Assembly (NCBI RefSeq): GCF_018918155.1
Contig: NZ_JAHLPY010000009.1
Coordinates: 23,330-87,329 of the forward strand
Length of the DNA: 64,000 nt
Origin: Anaerostipes sp. MSJ-23
GTDB lineage: Bacteria > Bacillota > Clostridia > Lachnospirales > Lachnospiraceae
Direction of reading: 5' to 3'
In this document: in pieces, positions 44,018 through 53,439 of the stretch
Numbering within the stretch: the first letter of the stretch is position 1
How the letters are laid out: each line of letters opens with the position of its first letter
Translations under genes and position numbers: made by a program
The notes under the pieces: model-generated
What the model was told of the DNA's origin: nothing
The model's input: the letters and a program-made list of their open reading frames with translations, nothing else
The model's database searches: none

Positions 44018-44053
44018 TTTTTTATTATCTTTTACTTTTTTATTATCTTTTAC
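44018..44053. repeat. Tandem 18-bp duplication spanning the kinase stop codon
   Basis: TTTTTTATTATCTTTTAC occurs twice head to tail (44018-44035, 44036-44053). The stop codon of the histidine kinase gene lies in the second copy. Confidence 0.9.
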
Positions 44054-45740
44054 GATTTTCTTCCACTGGAAAATAAATAGAAACAGTAGTTCCATTTCCT
44101 AACGCAGTTTCTATTTTTAAATCTGCATTCATCATCGTCCTAAGACGATAAGTAATGTTCTTAATTCCAACGGATTTTAAATCTTTTTTATGAAATCCAA
44201 TGCCATTATCCTGTACAACAAAAGTTCCGGTATTTCCTTGTATTTTTTGTTTTAAAGTTACAATCCCTCCCTCTTCCTTTTTGCATATTCCATGCTTGAT
44301 AGCATTTTCAACCAAAGGCTGCAAAGACAAAGCCGGTACATAAAGATCCATATCTTCTATCTCATATTCAAACTGAATTCTATCTCCGAACCTAACTTTT
44401 TCAATCTCAATATAAGTCAAAATATGCTCTAATTCATTTTCCAGTGGAATTTTTGTATAAGTCGTCAGCTGATCGATATTATTTCTCAAATATTTAGAGA
44501 ACATATAAACCATATGCTCTGCTTTTGATGGATCAATCTTTATCAATGCCTGAATGGTTGTCAATGTATTATAGATAAAATGTGACCGTATCTGACCAAC
44601 AAGAAGCTGGATTCTTGTTTCCTCAAGCTTCTCTTCTATCCGGCGATTCTTTTTTTCATTCAGGACCATTCCGTGAAATCCAAATATCACAATAATCACC
44701 GAAAAACAAATACCAGAAAGAACGGCCATTCGTGAGATCCACTGTATCCTGTCAACCCAATAGGAAATACATCCAATCAATGCAACAGTAGCCAAAAGTA
44801 ATTCCATTGTAAACATATAATGATGTTCCCGTCTTTTAAAGAATCTCCAAGCAATAGGAATTAAATATAAAAATCCTATGAGAATAAGAATATGTATACA
44901 AATCAAAGAGTCTGGAAGTGTTACAAGATTCATTGCATGAAGCAAAAGTAATATACAAATATTCAAATCTGATAGATTACAAAGCCACTGGCAAATTTTT
45001 TTATCTTTCTTTTCCACATGATCTTTTACCATACGAAAAAAAGCACCCGGAAGTGCCAGGAAAAAGCATTGCGAAGTATAACAAATAAAAGAATCTCTGA
45101 AAATAAAAGAATAAATCCTTCCTGATGAAAAAAATACAAATCCACCAAGAATGATTGTAAATATTCCCATATGCGCATATTGAGAAAATAATTCTTTTTT
45201 ACGTATAATAACTGGAAAAAACATAATAATCACTCCAAATAAAAAGAGCAACAAAAAAATGCTTCGAAACCAACTTTGTACTTTCTGAATTTTCCACCAG
45301 ACTGCATTCTCACTTTCATAATAAATCCTTCCAGATTTTGTTACAAAAAAACCATAGGGATTTTCATATATTAATGTAATTCTATCTCCCTTTTTTATTT
45401 TTCCTTTTTCAAATCTAATCAAACTCCACCCACTCGGAATTTTATTTCCAAAACTTCCTGCATTCTTTTTATCTCGGACATAAATGAGTGAATGATTGTG
45501 ATAGACACTCAACTTTTGATAAATACTATACACTGCCAGCATTTGATTATCATTTGGAGTATCCCTGATGATTGTTGTAATCTTTTTGTTTTTTTTATTT
45601 GAAGAATTGATATTTTCCCAGTTAAGATTTTTTAATTTTCCTGGTACTTTTGATACTTTTATTGGCATATTTCCAATTGCCAGTAAAAGTAAAACCATGA
45701 TAATGAAAACTCTCATCCCCACCTTTTTATATGTTTTCAT
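44043..45740 (-). CDS. Sensor histidine kinase of the pilus locus (LytS/His_kinase type)
   Basis: The 565-residue kinase has an N-terminal membrane helix, an extracellular domain (about residues 35-150), a block of seven membrane helices (about 158-355, a 7TMR-DISM-like layout), then a dimerisation domain with the phospho-acceptor His in IRSHFIYNTLTTIQ near 387 and a HATPase with DNGIGF. The signal is unknown. It is followed after 124 bp by its response regulator, then the pilus operon. The SHFIYNTL motif marks the PF06580 kinase class. Confidence 0.92.
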   Translation of the reverse strand: MKTYKKVGMRVFIIMVLLLLAIGNMPIKVSKVPGKLKNLNWENINSSNKKNKKITTIIRDTPNDNQMLAVYSIYQKLSVYHNHSLIYVRDKKNAGSFGNKIPSGWSLIRFEKGKIKKGDRITLIYENPYGFFVTKSGRIYYESENAVWWKIQKVQSWFRSIFLLLFLFGVIIMFFPVIIRKKELFSQYAHMGIFTIILGGFVFFSSGRIYSFIFRDSFICYTSQCFFLALPGAFFRMVKDHVEKKDKKICQWLCNLSDLNICILLLLHAMNLVTLPDSLICIHILILIGFLYLIPIAWRFFKRREHHYMFTMELLLATVALIGCISYWVDRIQWISRMAVLSGICFSVIIVIFGFHGMVLNEKKNRRIEEKLEETRIQLLVGQIRSHFIYNTLTTIQALIKIDPSKAEHMVYMFSKYLRNNIDQLTTYTKIPLENELEHILTYIEIEKVRFGDRIQFEYEIEDMDLYVPALSLQPLVENAIKHGICKKEEGGIVTLKQKIQGNTGTFVVQDNGIGFHKKDLKSVGIKNITYRLRTMMNADLKIETALGNGTTVSIYFPVEENRKR

Positions 45741-45767
45741 CTTAAATAAATCTTCCTTTATCCTATC

Positions 45768-45805
45768 AAAAAAATGGACCTGAATTTATACTCCGGTCCA
45801 TTTTT
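45768..45805. terminator. Terminator after the cysteine hydrolase gene
   Basis: AAAAATGGACC-N14-GGTCCATTTTT is an 11-bp stem; on the minus strand seven T follow, 15 bp past the stop at 45820. Confidence 0.85.
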
Positions 45806-45819
45806 CATGTACTATCGAA

Positions 45820-46350
45820 TTACTGAATGATAATCTGACACGCTTTCATTGCTTCCAGCGCATTTTCATGGCTTTGCGGCGTTACCCCAGCACAACATGA
45901 CGCATCCACAATAATTTTGGCTTCAGGCAAGGTTGCCTTCAAAAGCATTGCATTTGAAATCACACAAATGTCTGTACATAATCCGATCAACTCAATTTCT
46001 AAATCTTCTTCATACTCTTTTGCAATCAAATTCGCAAGCTCTATAGAACCAAAAGTGCTTTTTCTACAAAAATCATGAACTTCTGCCTTTGTATCCGCAA
46101 GCGCACTAAGAATATCGCTTTGAAGTGCCCAGCCATCCTCCCCATAAATACAATGAGGTACTGGAAGATTTTTTCCTTCCTGTGTATCCATATAATCAGC
46201 TCCATGTGTATCTAACGTACCATAGATATCTCCATGGAATCCTCGAATCTTTTCTGCCACAGGCTCAATAATCTGACAAGCTTCTTTTGTCCCAAGTGCG
46301 CCATCGATGAAATCATTTTGCATATCAACAATGATTAATATATTTCTCAT
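45820..46350 (-). CDS. Isochorismatase-family cysteine hydrolase (nicotinamidase-like)
   Basis: The 176-residue protein has the catalytic triad Asp9 (VDMQNDF), Lys97 (FCRKSTF) and Cys129 (GLCTDICVISNA), with His48 and Asp47 in the metal-like site DTHGADY. It may hydrolyse nicotinamide or a related amide; family breadth prevents a firm substrate. It overlaps the YqeY-type gene by 4 bp (ATGA type), so translation is coupled. Confidence 0.9.
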   Translation of the reverse strand: MRNILIIVDMQNDFIDGALGTKEACQIIEPVAEKIRGFHGDIYGTLDTHGADYMDTQEGKNLPVPHCIYGEDGWALQSDILSALADTKAEVHDFCRKSTFGSIELANLIAKEYEEDLEIELIGLCTDICVISNAMLLKATLPEAKIIVDASCCAGVTPQSHENALEAMKACQIIIQ

Positions 46351-46793
46351 TGAAGTTTTGCTCCTACCAACTGATTAACAAGTTTTCCATCTGCTTTTCC
46401 CTTCACTCTAGGCATCAGATTCTTCATGACTTTTCCTTTGTCTTTCATCGTTGGTGCATCAATGCCAAGTTCTGCAAGAACCGCATCAATTTCTGCATTA
46501 ATCTGATCTTCACTCATCTGTTCTGGTGCAAACTCTTCTAGTACAGAAAGACGTGCTTTACATTCATCAATGATGTCCGTACGATCTGCAGGGCAAGATT
46601 CCATCGTTTCCTTCGTTTGTTTAATTTCTTTTGCAATAATGGTATTTTCTTCTGCCTCTGTAAGATCTTCTCTTTTATCAATTTGTGCATTTTTTAATGC
46701 ACTTAACAGCATCGATAGGCTTTCCTTTCTTTCCTTATCTTTGTTTTTCATTGCTGTCATCATTTCCTTACGAATTACATCAATCATACTCAT
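46347..46793 (-). CDS. yqeY: YqeY (GatB/YqeY domain) protein
   Basis: The 148-residue protein matches YqeY along its full length (MIDVIRKEMMTAMKNKDKER, SALKNAQIDKREDLT, GKVMKNLMPRVKGKADGKL). The domain resembles the tRNA-binding tail of GatB, and a role in tRNA amidotransfer or tRNA binding is suggested but not proven. A GAGGAGG site lies 11 bases before the ATG. It is cotranscribed with the overlapping cysteine hydrolase gene. Confidence 0.93.
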   Translation of the reverse strand: MSMIDVIRKEMMTAMKNKDKERKESLSMLLSALKNAQIDKREDLTEAEENTIIAKEIKQTKETMESCPADRTDIIDECKARLSVLEEFAPEQMSEDQINAEIDAVLAELGIDAPTMKDKGKVMKNLMPRVKGKADGKLVNQLVGAKLQ

Positions 46794-46862
46794 TGTTCTT
46801 ATGTCCTCCTCTATTTTATCTTCTTTGTATGTTTTCTATTTTAACACAGCCTTTTTTTTCAT

Positions 46863-47477
46863 TCAAATTTCCCAACAATAGAGACTTCCTTTCAAATCTC
46901 TCTTTAGTGACGAAGCAAGATAAAATTCTCGATATGTTCGTACTTCCTCAAGATCTGTTCTCTGTTCTTTGAGAAAAATTTCCTTTTCAAATACATGTGC
47001 ATACATAACTTCTTTTCTTTGTGCTCCCTCTATAATCTGCGCTGCATCTACGTATGCACTGCCAAGATCCATCCTCTTTCCCTTCCGTCCATAAATACTG
47101 CTCTGTTCATAGACAGGAAGATCTTCTGTTAAAAATAAAAACAATTTTATCGGATGAACCCATAAACATTTTTGTGATACAACTTTCATATCACAGGGAA
47201 TTTGTCTTCCTTCTATATAATCACGTAAAATATGAAGCTTTTTTTCTTCTGCTCTATTTTCAGCTTTCAAAATTCCAAGACCACCAAGTTGTGGCATATC
47301 AGAAATCACTTTTTTCTCAAGAATCATAACTGCTTTTCCTTGCTCTTTTTGAAAATGAGCTTCGATTCCATGTGTAAGTGTTGCACCCACATAAACAATA
47401 TCTGCTTTCTGATCTTTTTTTAAAATCGGATATTGAGGAAATTCTATTTTTTCCTGCCAGATTGAATGCATATGCAT
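46863..47477 (-). CDS. Degenerate FAD-oxidoreductase-derived protein
   Basis: The 204-residue frame is open, but looks like a shrunken DAO-type oxidoreductase. The start (MHSIWQEKIEFPQYPILKKD) matches the N terminus typical of such enzymes, yet the FAD loop reads VGATLTHGIEAH where GxGxxG is expected. A later segment (HPIKLFLFLTEDLPVYEQSS) resembles a middle portion of the same family, while the rest of an expected 400 or so residues is absent. Probably inactive or repurposed. Start chosen eight bases after GAGG. Confidence 0.5.
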   Translation of the reverse strand: MHMHSIWQEKIEFPQYPILKKDQKADIVYVGATLTHGIEAHFQKEQGKAVMILEKKVISDMPQLGGLGILKAENRAEEKKLHILRDYIEGRQIPCDMKVVSQKCLWVHPIKLFLFLTEDLPVYEQSSIYGRKGKRMDLGSAYVDAAQIIEGAQRKEVMYAHVFEKEIFLKEQRTDLEEVRTYREFYLASSLKRDLKGSLYCWEI

Positions 47478-47512
47478 ACATACCACCTCTTTTTTGATAG
47501 TATGTGCTGTTT

Positions 47513-47938
47513 TTATTTTTCAAATTCAAATAAATTTAATCCAACTTCCGGATCAAAAGTACGGTCAACCGTTCCATTAATTTCTGTAAGGACAAGTTCT
47601 CCAGTTCCACTAATCACCGCTTCTGTTAGATGTCCTCCAAAAACATTTCCGTTTTCATCTGCTACACTGATATGGAAATGGGTATAGGTTTCCCCGTTCA
47701 TCGTATTAATATTTCCACCAATGGAAACAATTTCAAGATCTCCTTCCCATGTATGTCCCTTAAATACTTTTTCTTTTGTATCAAAAACTCCAGCAGTTAC
47801 CTTTCCTGCCGCCCCAATTCCTGTTAAATAGGCAAGTTTTATATTTTCCTTCTGTGCAATTTCTTTTAATTTTTCACAAATTTCCTCTCCACGATCAACT
47901 CTGATTACATACTGATTTTCAAATTTTCTGTATTCCAT
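47513..47938 (-). CDS. PPC/DUF296 domain protein
   Basis: The 141-residue protein fits the plant-and-prokaryote-conserved (PPC) fold: VIRVDRGEEICEKLKEIAQK, YLTGIGAAGKVTAGVFD, then HFHISVADENGNVFGGHL and GTGELVLTEI. The His-x-His pair lines up with the metal site of archaeal and bacterial PPC proteins. The family is often called DNA-binding, but a small-molecule role is equally possible. It is 36 bp upstream of the degenerate oxidoreductase gene. Confidence 0.85.
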   Translation of the reverse strand: MEYRKFENQYVIRVDRGEEICEKLKEIAQKENIKLAYLTGIGAAGKVTAGVFDTKEKVFKGHTWEGDLEIVSIGGNINTMNGETYTHFHISVADENGNVFGGHLTEAVISGTGELVLTEINGTVDRTFDPEVGLNLFEFEK

Positions 47939-48003
47939 TTCTTTCCTCCTATTATTTTACGATTATCTTTTTCTTCTATATTATTATATAAGGCAACTAC
48001 AAA

Positions 48004-48048
48004 AAAAGACAAGATGCATTGGTATTTTCCAATAACATCTTGTCTTTT
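48004..48048 (-). terminator. Terminator of glpF
   Basis: AAAAGACAAGATG and CATCTTGTCTTTT form a 13-bp stem with an inner TTGG / CCAA stem; seven T follow on the minus strand. Confidence 0.9.
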
Positions 48049-48061
48049 GTTTTCATATTTT

Positions 48062-48775
48062 TTACCAAGGAATTGCCTGGAATAATCCTCCTGCGATCAA
48101 TCCTCCAATGATTGGTCCGACGATTGGGATCCATGCGTATCCAAAATTGGAATCTCCTTTTCCTGGGATTGGAAGGACTGCATGTGCAAGTCGTGGTCCA
48201 AAGTCTCTGGCTGGATTAATTGCATATCCGGTCAATCCTCCAAGAGACATACCAATAGCCACGATGATTCCAAATACGAAGAAATAATTTAATCCCATGC
48301 TTGATGCATTCTCCACATTTCCGATACCAAGAATAGCAAATACAAGCACAAATGTACCAATGATCTCGCTTAAGAGATTTAAAATAGTGTTTGGAATGGA
48401 TGGTGCTGTACAGAAGACACCGAGTTTTGTTGCTTGATCTTCTGTTTCAGCAAACTGCCCTGCAAATAAAATATAAACAAGAATACCACCAACAAATGCT
48501 CCAGCTACCTGAGCAATAATATAACCTGGCACCATAGACCATGAGAAATTTCCTATAGCTGCAAGTGCAATCGTTAATGCTGGATTAAAGTGTGCTCCTG
48601 ATGCAGCACCGAAGATAAATGCCGGAACAAGAACTGCGAGACCCCATGCAAATGTGATCTGTACCGCACCAGCTCCTTTCATTCCAGATTTATTTAAGTT
48701 GACGTTCGCAACAACTCCATCTCCTAAAAGGATTAAAATCATAGTTCCTAAAAATTCTGATATGTATGGCAGCAT
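48062..48775 (-). CDS. glpF: Glycerol uptake facilitator (aquaglyceroporin)
   Basis: The 237-residue MIP-family channel has six membrane helices and two NPA boxes, HFNPALT near residue 58 and INPARDFGPRL near 185. The Asp-Phe-Gly after the second NPA is typical of glycerol-conducting members. It lets glycerol enter by diffusion so that GlpK can trap it. It is 64 bp downstream of glpK on the same strand with a GGGAGG site. Confidence 0.95.
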   Translation of the reverse strand: MLPYISEFLGTMILILLGDGVVANVNLNKSGMKGAGAVQITFAWGLAVLVPAFIFGAASGAHFNPALTIALAAIGNFSWSMVPGYIIAQVAGAFVGGILVYILFAGQFAETEDQATKLGVFCTAPSIPNTILNLLSEIIGTFVLVFAILGIGNVENASSMGLNYFFVFGIIVAIGMSLGGLTGYAINPARDFGPRLAHAVLPIPGKGDSNFGYAWIPIVGPIIGGLIAGGLFQAIPW

Positions 48776-48839
48776 AACATATACCTCCCTTTTTGCTTTT
48801 CATCAAGTAGTTTCTCTACTTACTTTTTATGGCCGTTCT

Positions 48840-50473
<1,634 letters not shown>

Positions 50474-50659
50474 TAATTAATTTTTTATATTTTTCTACAT
50501 ACTTCATGCCGAATTCAATAAATTTCAATTAATTTTTTTCTGTATTAATAATCATATTTTCGTCTGATTAACTACGACTATTAATCAAAATATTTTTTAT
50601 GTTTAATGACCACAGCAAAACATTTTTATAAACAACAGACAAATCTCTATTATATAAAA
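50474..50659. other. Intergenic AT-rich DNA between gpsA-like and glpK
   Basis: No gene is visible. It contains a second pair of the same heptamers in opposite order, TGATTAA-N9-TTAATCA at 50565-50587, which may be a distal site of the glp regulator. Confidence 0.45.
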
Positions 50660-50710
50660 GAGAAACGCCCTTTATGGACTGCTGCTTTCAGTTCCATAAA
50701 GGACGTTCTC
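50660..50710 (-). terminator. Long hairpin terminator after the gpsA-like gene
   Basis: Arms of about 20 bases (core CCTTTATGGA / TCCATAAAGG, ends GAGAA / TTCTC) pair with small bulges around a short loop; TCTTTTATAT follows on the minus strand. Confidence 0.8.
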
Positions 50711-50741
50711 TTACTGATTTTTATTTTTAATTCAGGATAGA

Positions 50742-51785
50742 CTATTCCACAATCGTTGTGAATTTTTCCCAAGGGATATTTACTTCTGCTCCCTCATTGA
50801 TAATCGCATCTACATGCATTAATAACGGGAAATCTTCCAACGCTACAACTCCGCGTTCTGCAAGTTTGCGGACTGCACGTGCTGTTCTTGTCGCGATAAC
50901 AATAGATTCTAAAGTTACACCTTGTAATTCTTCCATTGCCTGTTCAAATGTTAAACCGCGTCCAAGAAGCGTACCAATTTTTCTTGTTCTTCCACCAAAT
51001 ACAGTGACATAAAGATCTCCTGCTCCATGGATGATATTTTCAGGTCCACCATGGATCAGATCCAGGAGGTGCATCATTTCTTTGACACCCTGGCCAAATA
51101 ATGCTGCCTGAGAGTTATAATGTACGGCACCAATTTCGCCATCTCTTTTCTCTGCAAGTCCTACTGCAAGAGAAACCCCTAATGCGTACGCATTCTTCAT
51201 GGCAACGGCACATTCCACTCCAACTACATCGGTTGAAAGACTAATATGATAATAATCTGTTGCAAGAAGAGATTTAATGAATTTTAAAGTCTCCATATCT
51301 TTTCCACAGAAAGCTACATGACTGTCATCATGGTCTGCAAGTTCATAACTTGTGCATGGTCCTCCGATGGCATTGAAATTAATATGTTTGCCTTCTGGCT
51401 GTCTTTGAGCAAAAATGTGAGGGTAAGGTACCAGTGTACCATCATCAAGGTCCACCATACCTTTTGTAACGGTTAATAGAGGAACATCTTCCGGAAGAAC
51501 CGGTAAGATTTCATCACAGAACCAATCAAGACCAAAACTACTGACTCCACCAAGAATCAGATCTGCACCTTCCAATGCTTCTTCAAGTTCTTCAATCTGA
51601 TAATACTTGATTCCATCATGAAGCGTTCTTTTCAATGTGATATGAAAATTGTCCTTTCTCAATCCATCAATAATCTCTCTGTCTAGTGGTGATCCTACCA
51701 GACGTACCTCATGTCCATTCTCGAATGCCGGGAATGTGATTGCAGAATTCATCTGCCCTGCGCATACAAATGTGATAACACTCAT
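50742..51785 (-). CDS. GpsA-family NAD(P)-dependent glycerol-3-phosphate dehydrogenase, altered Rossmann loop
   Basis: The 347-residue protein aligns with GpsA-like enzymes: GADLILGGVSSFGLDW, TVTKGMVD, VECAVAMKNAYALGVSLAVGL with the catalytic Lys, and HGAGDLYVTVFGGRTRKIGTLLG. The N-terminal cofactor loop reads FVCAGQMNSAITF where GxGxxG is expected, with both outer glycines replaced. It may use the cofactor differently or be impaired. It is 36 bp after the DUF1667 gene in the glycerol cluster, so it likely balances glycerol 3-phosphate and dihydroxyacetone phosphate. Confidence 0.85.
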   Translation of the reverse strand: MSVITFVCAGQMNSAITFPAFENGHEVRLVGSPLDREIIDGLRKDNFHITLKRTLHDGIKYYQIEELEEALEGADLILGGVSSFGLDWFCDEILPVLPEDVPLLTVTKGMVDLDDGTLVPYPHIFAQRQPEGKHINFNAIGGPCTSYELADHDDSHVAFCGKDMETLKFIKSLLATDYYHISLSTDVVGVECAVAMKNAYALGVSLAVGLAEKRDGEIGAVHYNSQAALFGQGVKEMMHLLDLIHGGPENIIHGAGDLYVTVFGGRTRKIGTLLGRGLTFEQAMEELQGVTLESIVIATRTARAVRKLAERGVVALEDFPLLMHVDAIINEGAEVNIPWEKFTTIVE

Positions 51786-51821
51786 TTCTTTTTCCTCCTG
51801 AATTTAAAAAGCTGTTTTTGG

Positions 51822-52172
51822 TTATTCTGCCACCTTCTTACAGGCAACAATATCTACACCAAGGCCCAGAACATCCGGGATCACAACATCACCCACCTGT
51901 ACTGGTGCTTTGACTGTGACCTTATTTAATTCATTCATAACATCATAAATCTTACTTTTTGGAATATCCCCAGCAGTTTTTACGGGTACTCGTCTAGCCT
52001 GTTTACTTTCTACTTTCACAGTAGAAGTAATGACTCTGGTAGGATTTACAAGTTCTTTTTCTCCATAGGCAGCTCCTCTTGGGCAGCCATTTCCTGTTAC
52101 TTTATATCCATTCTCTTCATCAACTTTTAAATGGCATCCTTTCGGACAAACAATACAAATCAGCTCTGTCAT
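51822..52172 (-). CDS. DUF1667 protein (putative third subunit of glycerol-3-phosphate oxidation)
   Basis: The 116-residue protein begins MTELICIVCPKGCHLKV with Cys6, Cys9 and Cys13 and a fourth Cys in GNGCPRGAAYG, an arrangement suited to an Fe-S cluster or metal. DUF1667 genes in anaerobes regularly sit after two flavoprotein genes beside glpK, and it may carry electrons from them. I use the ATG at 52172, just after the flavoprotein stop and seven bases after AGGTAGGT. Confidence 0.88.
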   Translation of the reverse strand: MTELICIVCPKGCHLKVDEENGYKVTGNGCPRGAAYGEKELVNPTRVITSTVKVESKQARRVPVKTAGDIPKSKIYDVMNELNKVTVKAPVQVGDVVIPDVLGLGVDIVACKKVAE

Positions 52173-52173
52173 G

Positions 52174-53439
52174 TTATGCACCTACCTTTTCTACTGACAC
52201 GGTAATTTCACCATTTTCTACTTTATCTAAAAATGCTTTTGGAATGACGATTTTCTCCATTTCTCCAGGAGCCATATGCTCACGTTTGAAAGATGCAAGT
52301 TCCTGTCCATTTGATTTTACTTTGATCTGAACATCTTTAAATACATTTCTTGCACGGAACATCACTTCCACTTTTTTATCTACATTAGACGGACGTACTT
52401 TCTGAGGTACGATACCATTGACTCCGTCACCATTCTTGATAGCGATGCATGTCTGATCTTTTGTTTCTCCATTTTTCACATATTCTGCAGCACTTTGTCC
52501 AGCTTTCTGACTTTCTGCTGTAACAAAGTCTACCAGGTCATGTACATGAACAACATTTCCACTTGCAAAAATACCTTCTGCAGAAGTTTCCATATTTTCA
52601 TATACGACTGGTCCACTTGTTGCAGGATCCATCTCAATTCCAGCAGATCTTGTTAATTCATTTTCTGGAATTAGTCCAACAGATAATAAAACAGTATCTA
52701 CATCAAATTCCATTTCTGTTCCTGGAATTGGCTGATTCTTTTCATCTACTTTCTGTACAATGACCTTTTCAACGCGTTTATCACCTTGAATATCTGTGAT
52801 TGTATGAGATAAATATAAAGGAATATTATAGTCATTTAAGCACTGAACGATATTACGATTCAATCCATTGGAATATGGACAAAGTTCCACACATCCTACA
52901 ACTTTTGCACCTTCCAAACTCATACGTCTTGCCATAATCAGTCCGATATCTCCAGAACCAAGAATCAGAACTTTCTTTCCTACCATGTATCCTTCGATAT
53001 TTACATAACGCTGTGCAGCACCTGCTGTAAATACACCTGCCGGACGATCACCAGGAATAGCGATAGCTCCTCTTGTTCTTTCACGACACCCCATATTTAA
53101 TACAATCGCTTTTGCTTCCAGCTTCATATATCCATTTTTCTTATTCATCGCATGGACGCATTTTTCATTTTCATCTACATCCAGTACCATAGTATCTAAC
53201 ATAACTTCGATATTGGTTTCTGCCAACATGTCAATAAATTTTCCTGCATATTCAGGACCTGTTAATTCTTCTTTAAAATAATGGAGTCCAAATCCATTAT
53301 GAATACACTGATTTAAAATTCCTCCAAGTTCCTGGTCACGTTCAATGACAAGAACTTTTTCGGCACCGTTTTTATTTGCTTCTACTGCTGCTGCCAGCCC
53401 TGCAGGACCTCCGCCGACTACAATTACATCATACTTCAT
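52174..53439 (-). CDS. NAD(P)/FAD-dependent oxidoreductase, GlpB-like partner
   Basis: The 421-residue flavoprotein opens with VIVVGGGPAGLAAAVEA (FAD loop), has a second dinucleotide loop ILGSGDIGLIMARRM near residue 160, and GIFASGNVVHVHDLVD near 305, the order of a pyridine-nucleotide-disulfide reductase fold without the redox disulfide. It starts at the ATG of a TAATG overlap with the upstream flavoprotein gene, so translation is coupled; the 46 codons upstream are not coding. Probably transfers electrons from glycerol-3-phosphate oxidation to NAD or another carrier. Confidence 0.9.
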   Translation of the reverse strand: MKYDVIVVGGGPAGLAAAVEANKNGAEKVLVIERDQELGGILNQCIHNGFGLHYFKEELTGPEYAGKFIDMLAETNIEVMLDTMVLDVDENEKCVHAMNKKNGYMKLEAKAIVLNMGCRERTRGAIAIPGDRPAGVFTAGAAQRYVNIEGYMVGKKVLILGSGDIGLIMARRMSLEGAKVVGCVELCPYSNGLNRNIVQCLNDYNIPLYLSHTITDIQGDKRVEKVIVQKVDEKNQPIPGTEMEFDVDTVLLSVGLIPENELTRSAGIEMDPATSGPVVYENMETSAEGIFASGNVVHVHDLVDFVTAESQKAGQSAAEYVKNGETKDQTCIAIKNGDGVNGIVPQKVRPSNVDKKVEVMFRARNVFKDVQIKVKSNGQELASFKREHMAPGEMEKIVIPKAFLDKVENGEITVSVEKVGA

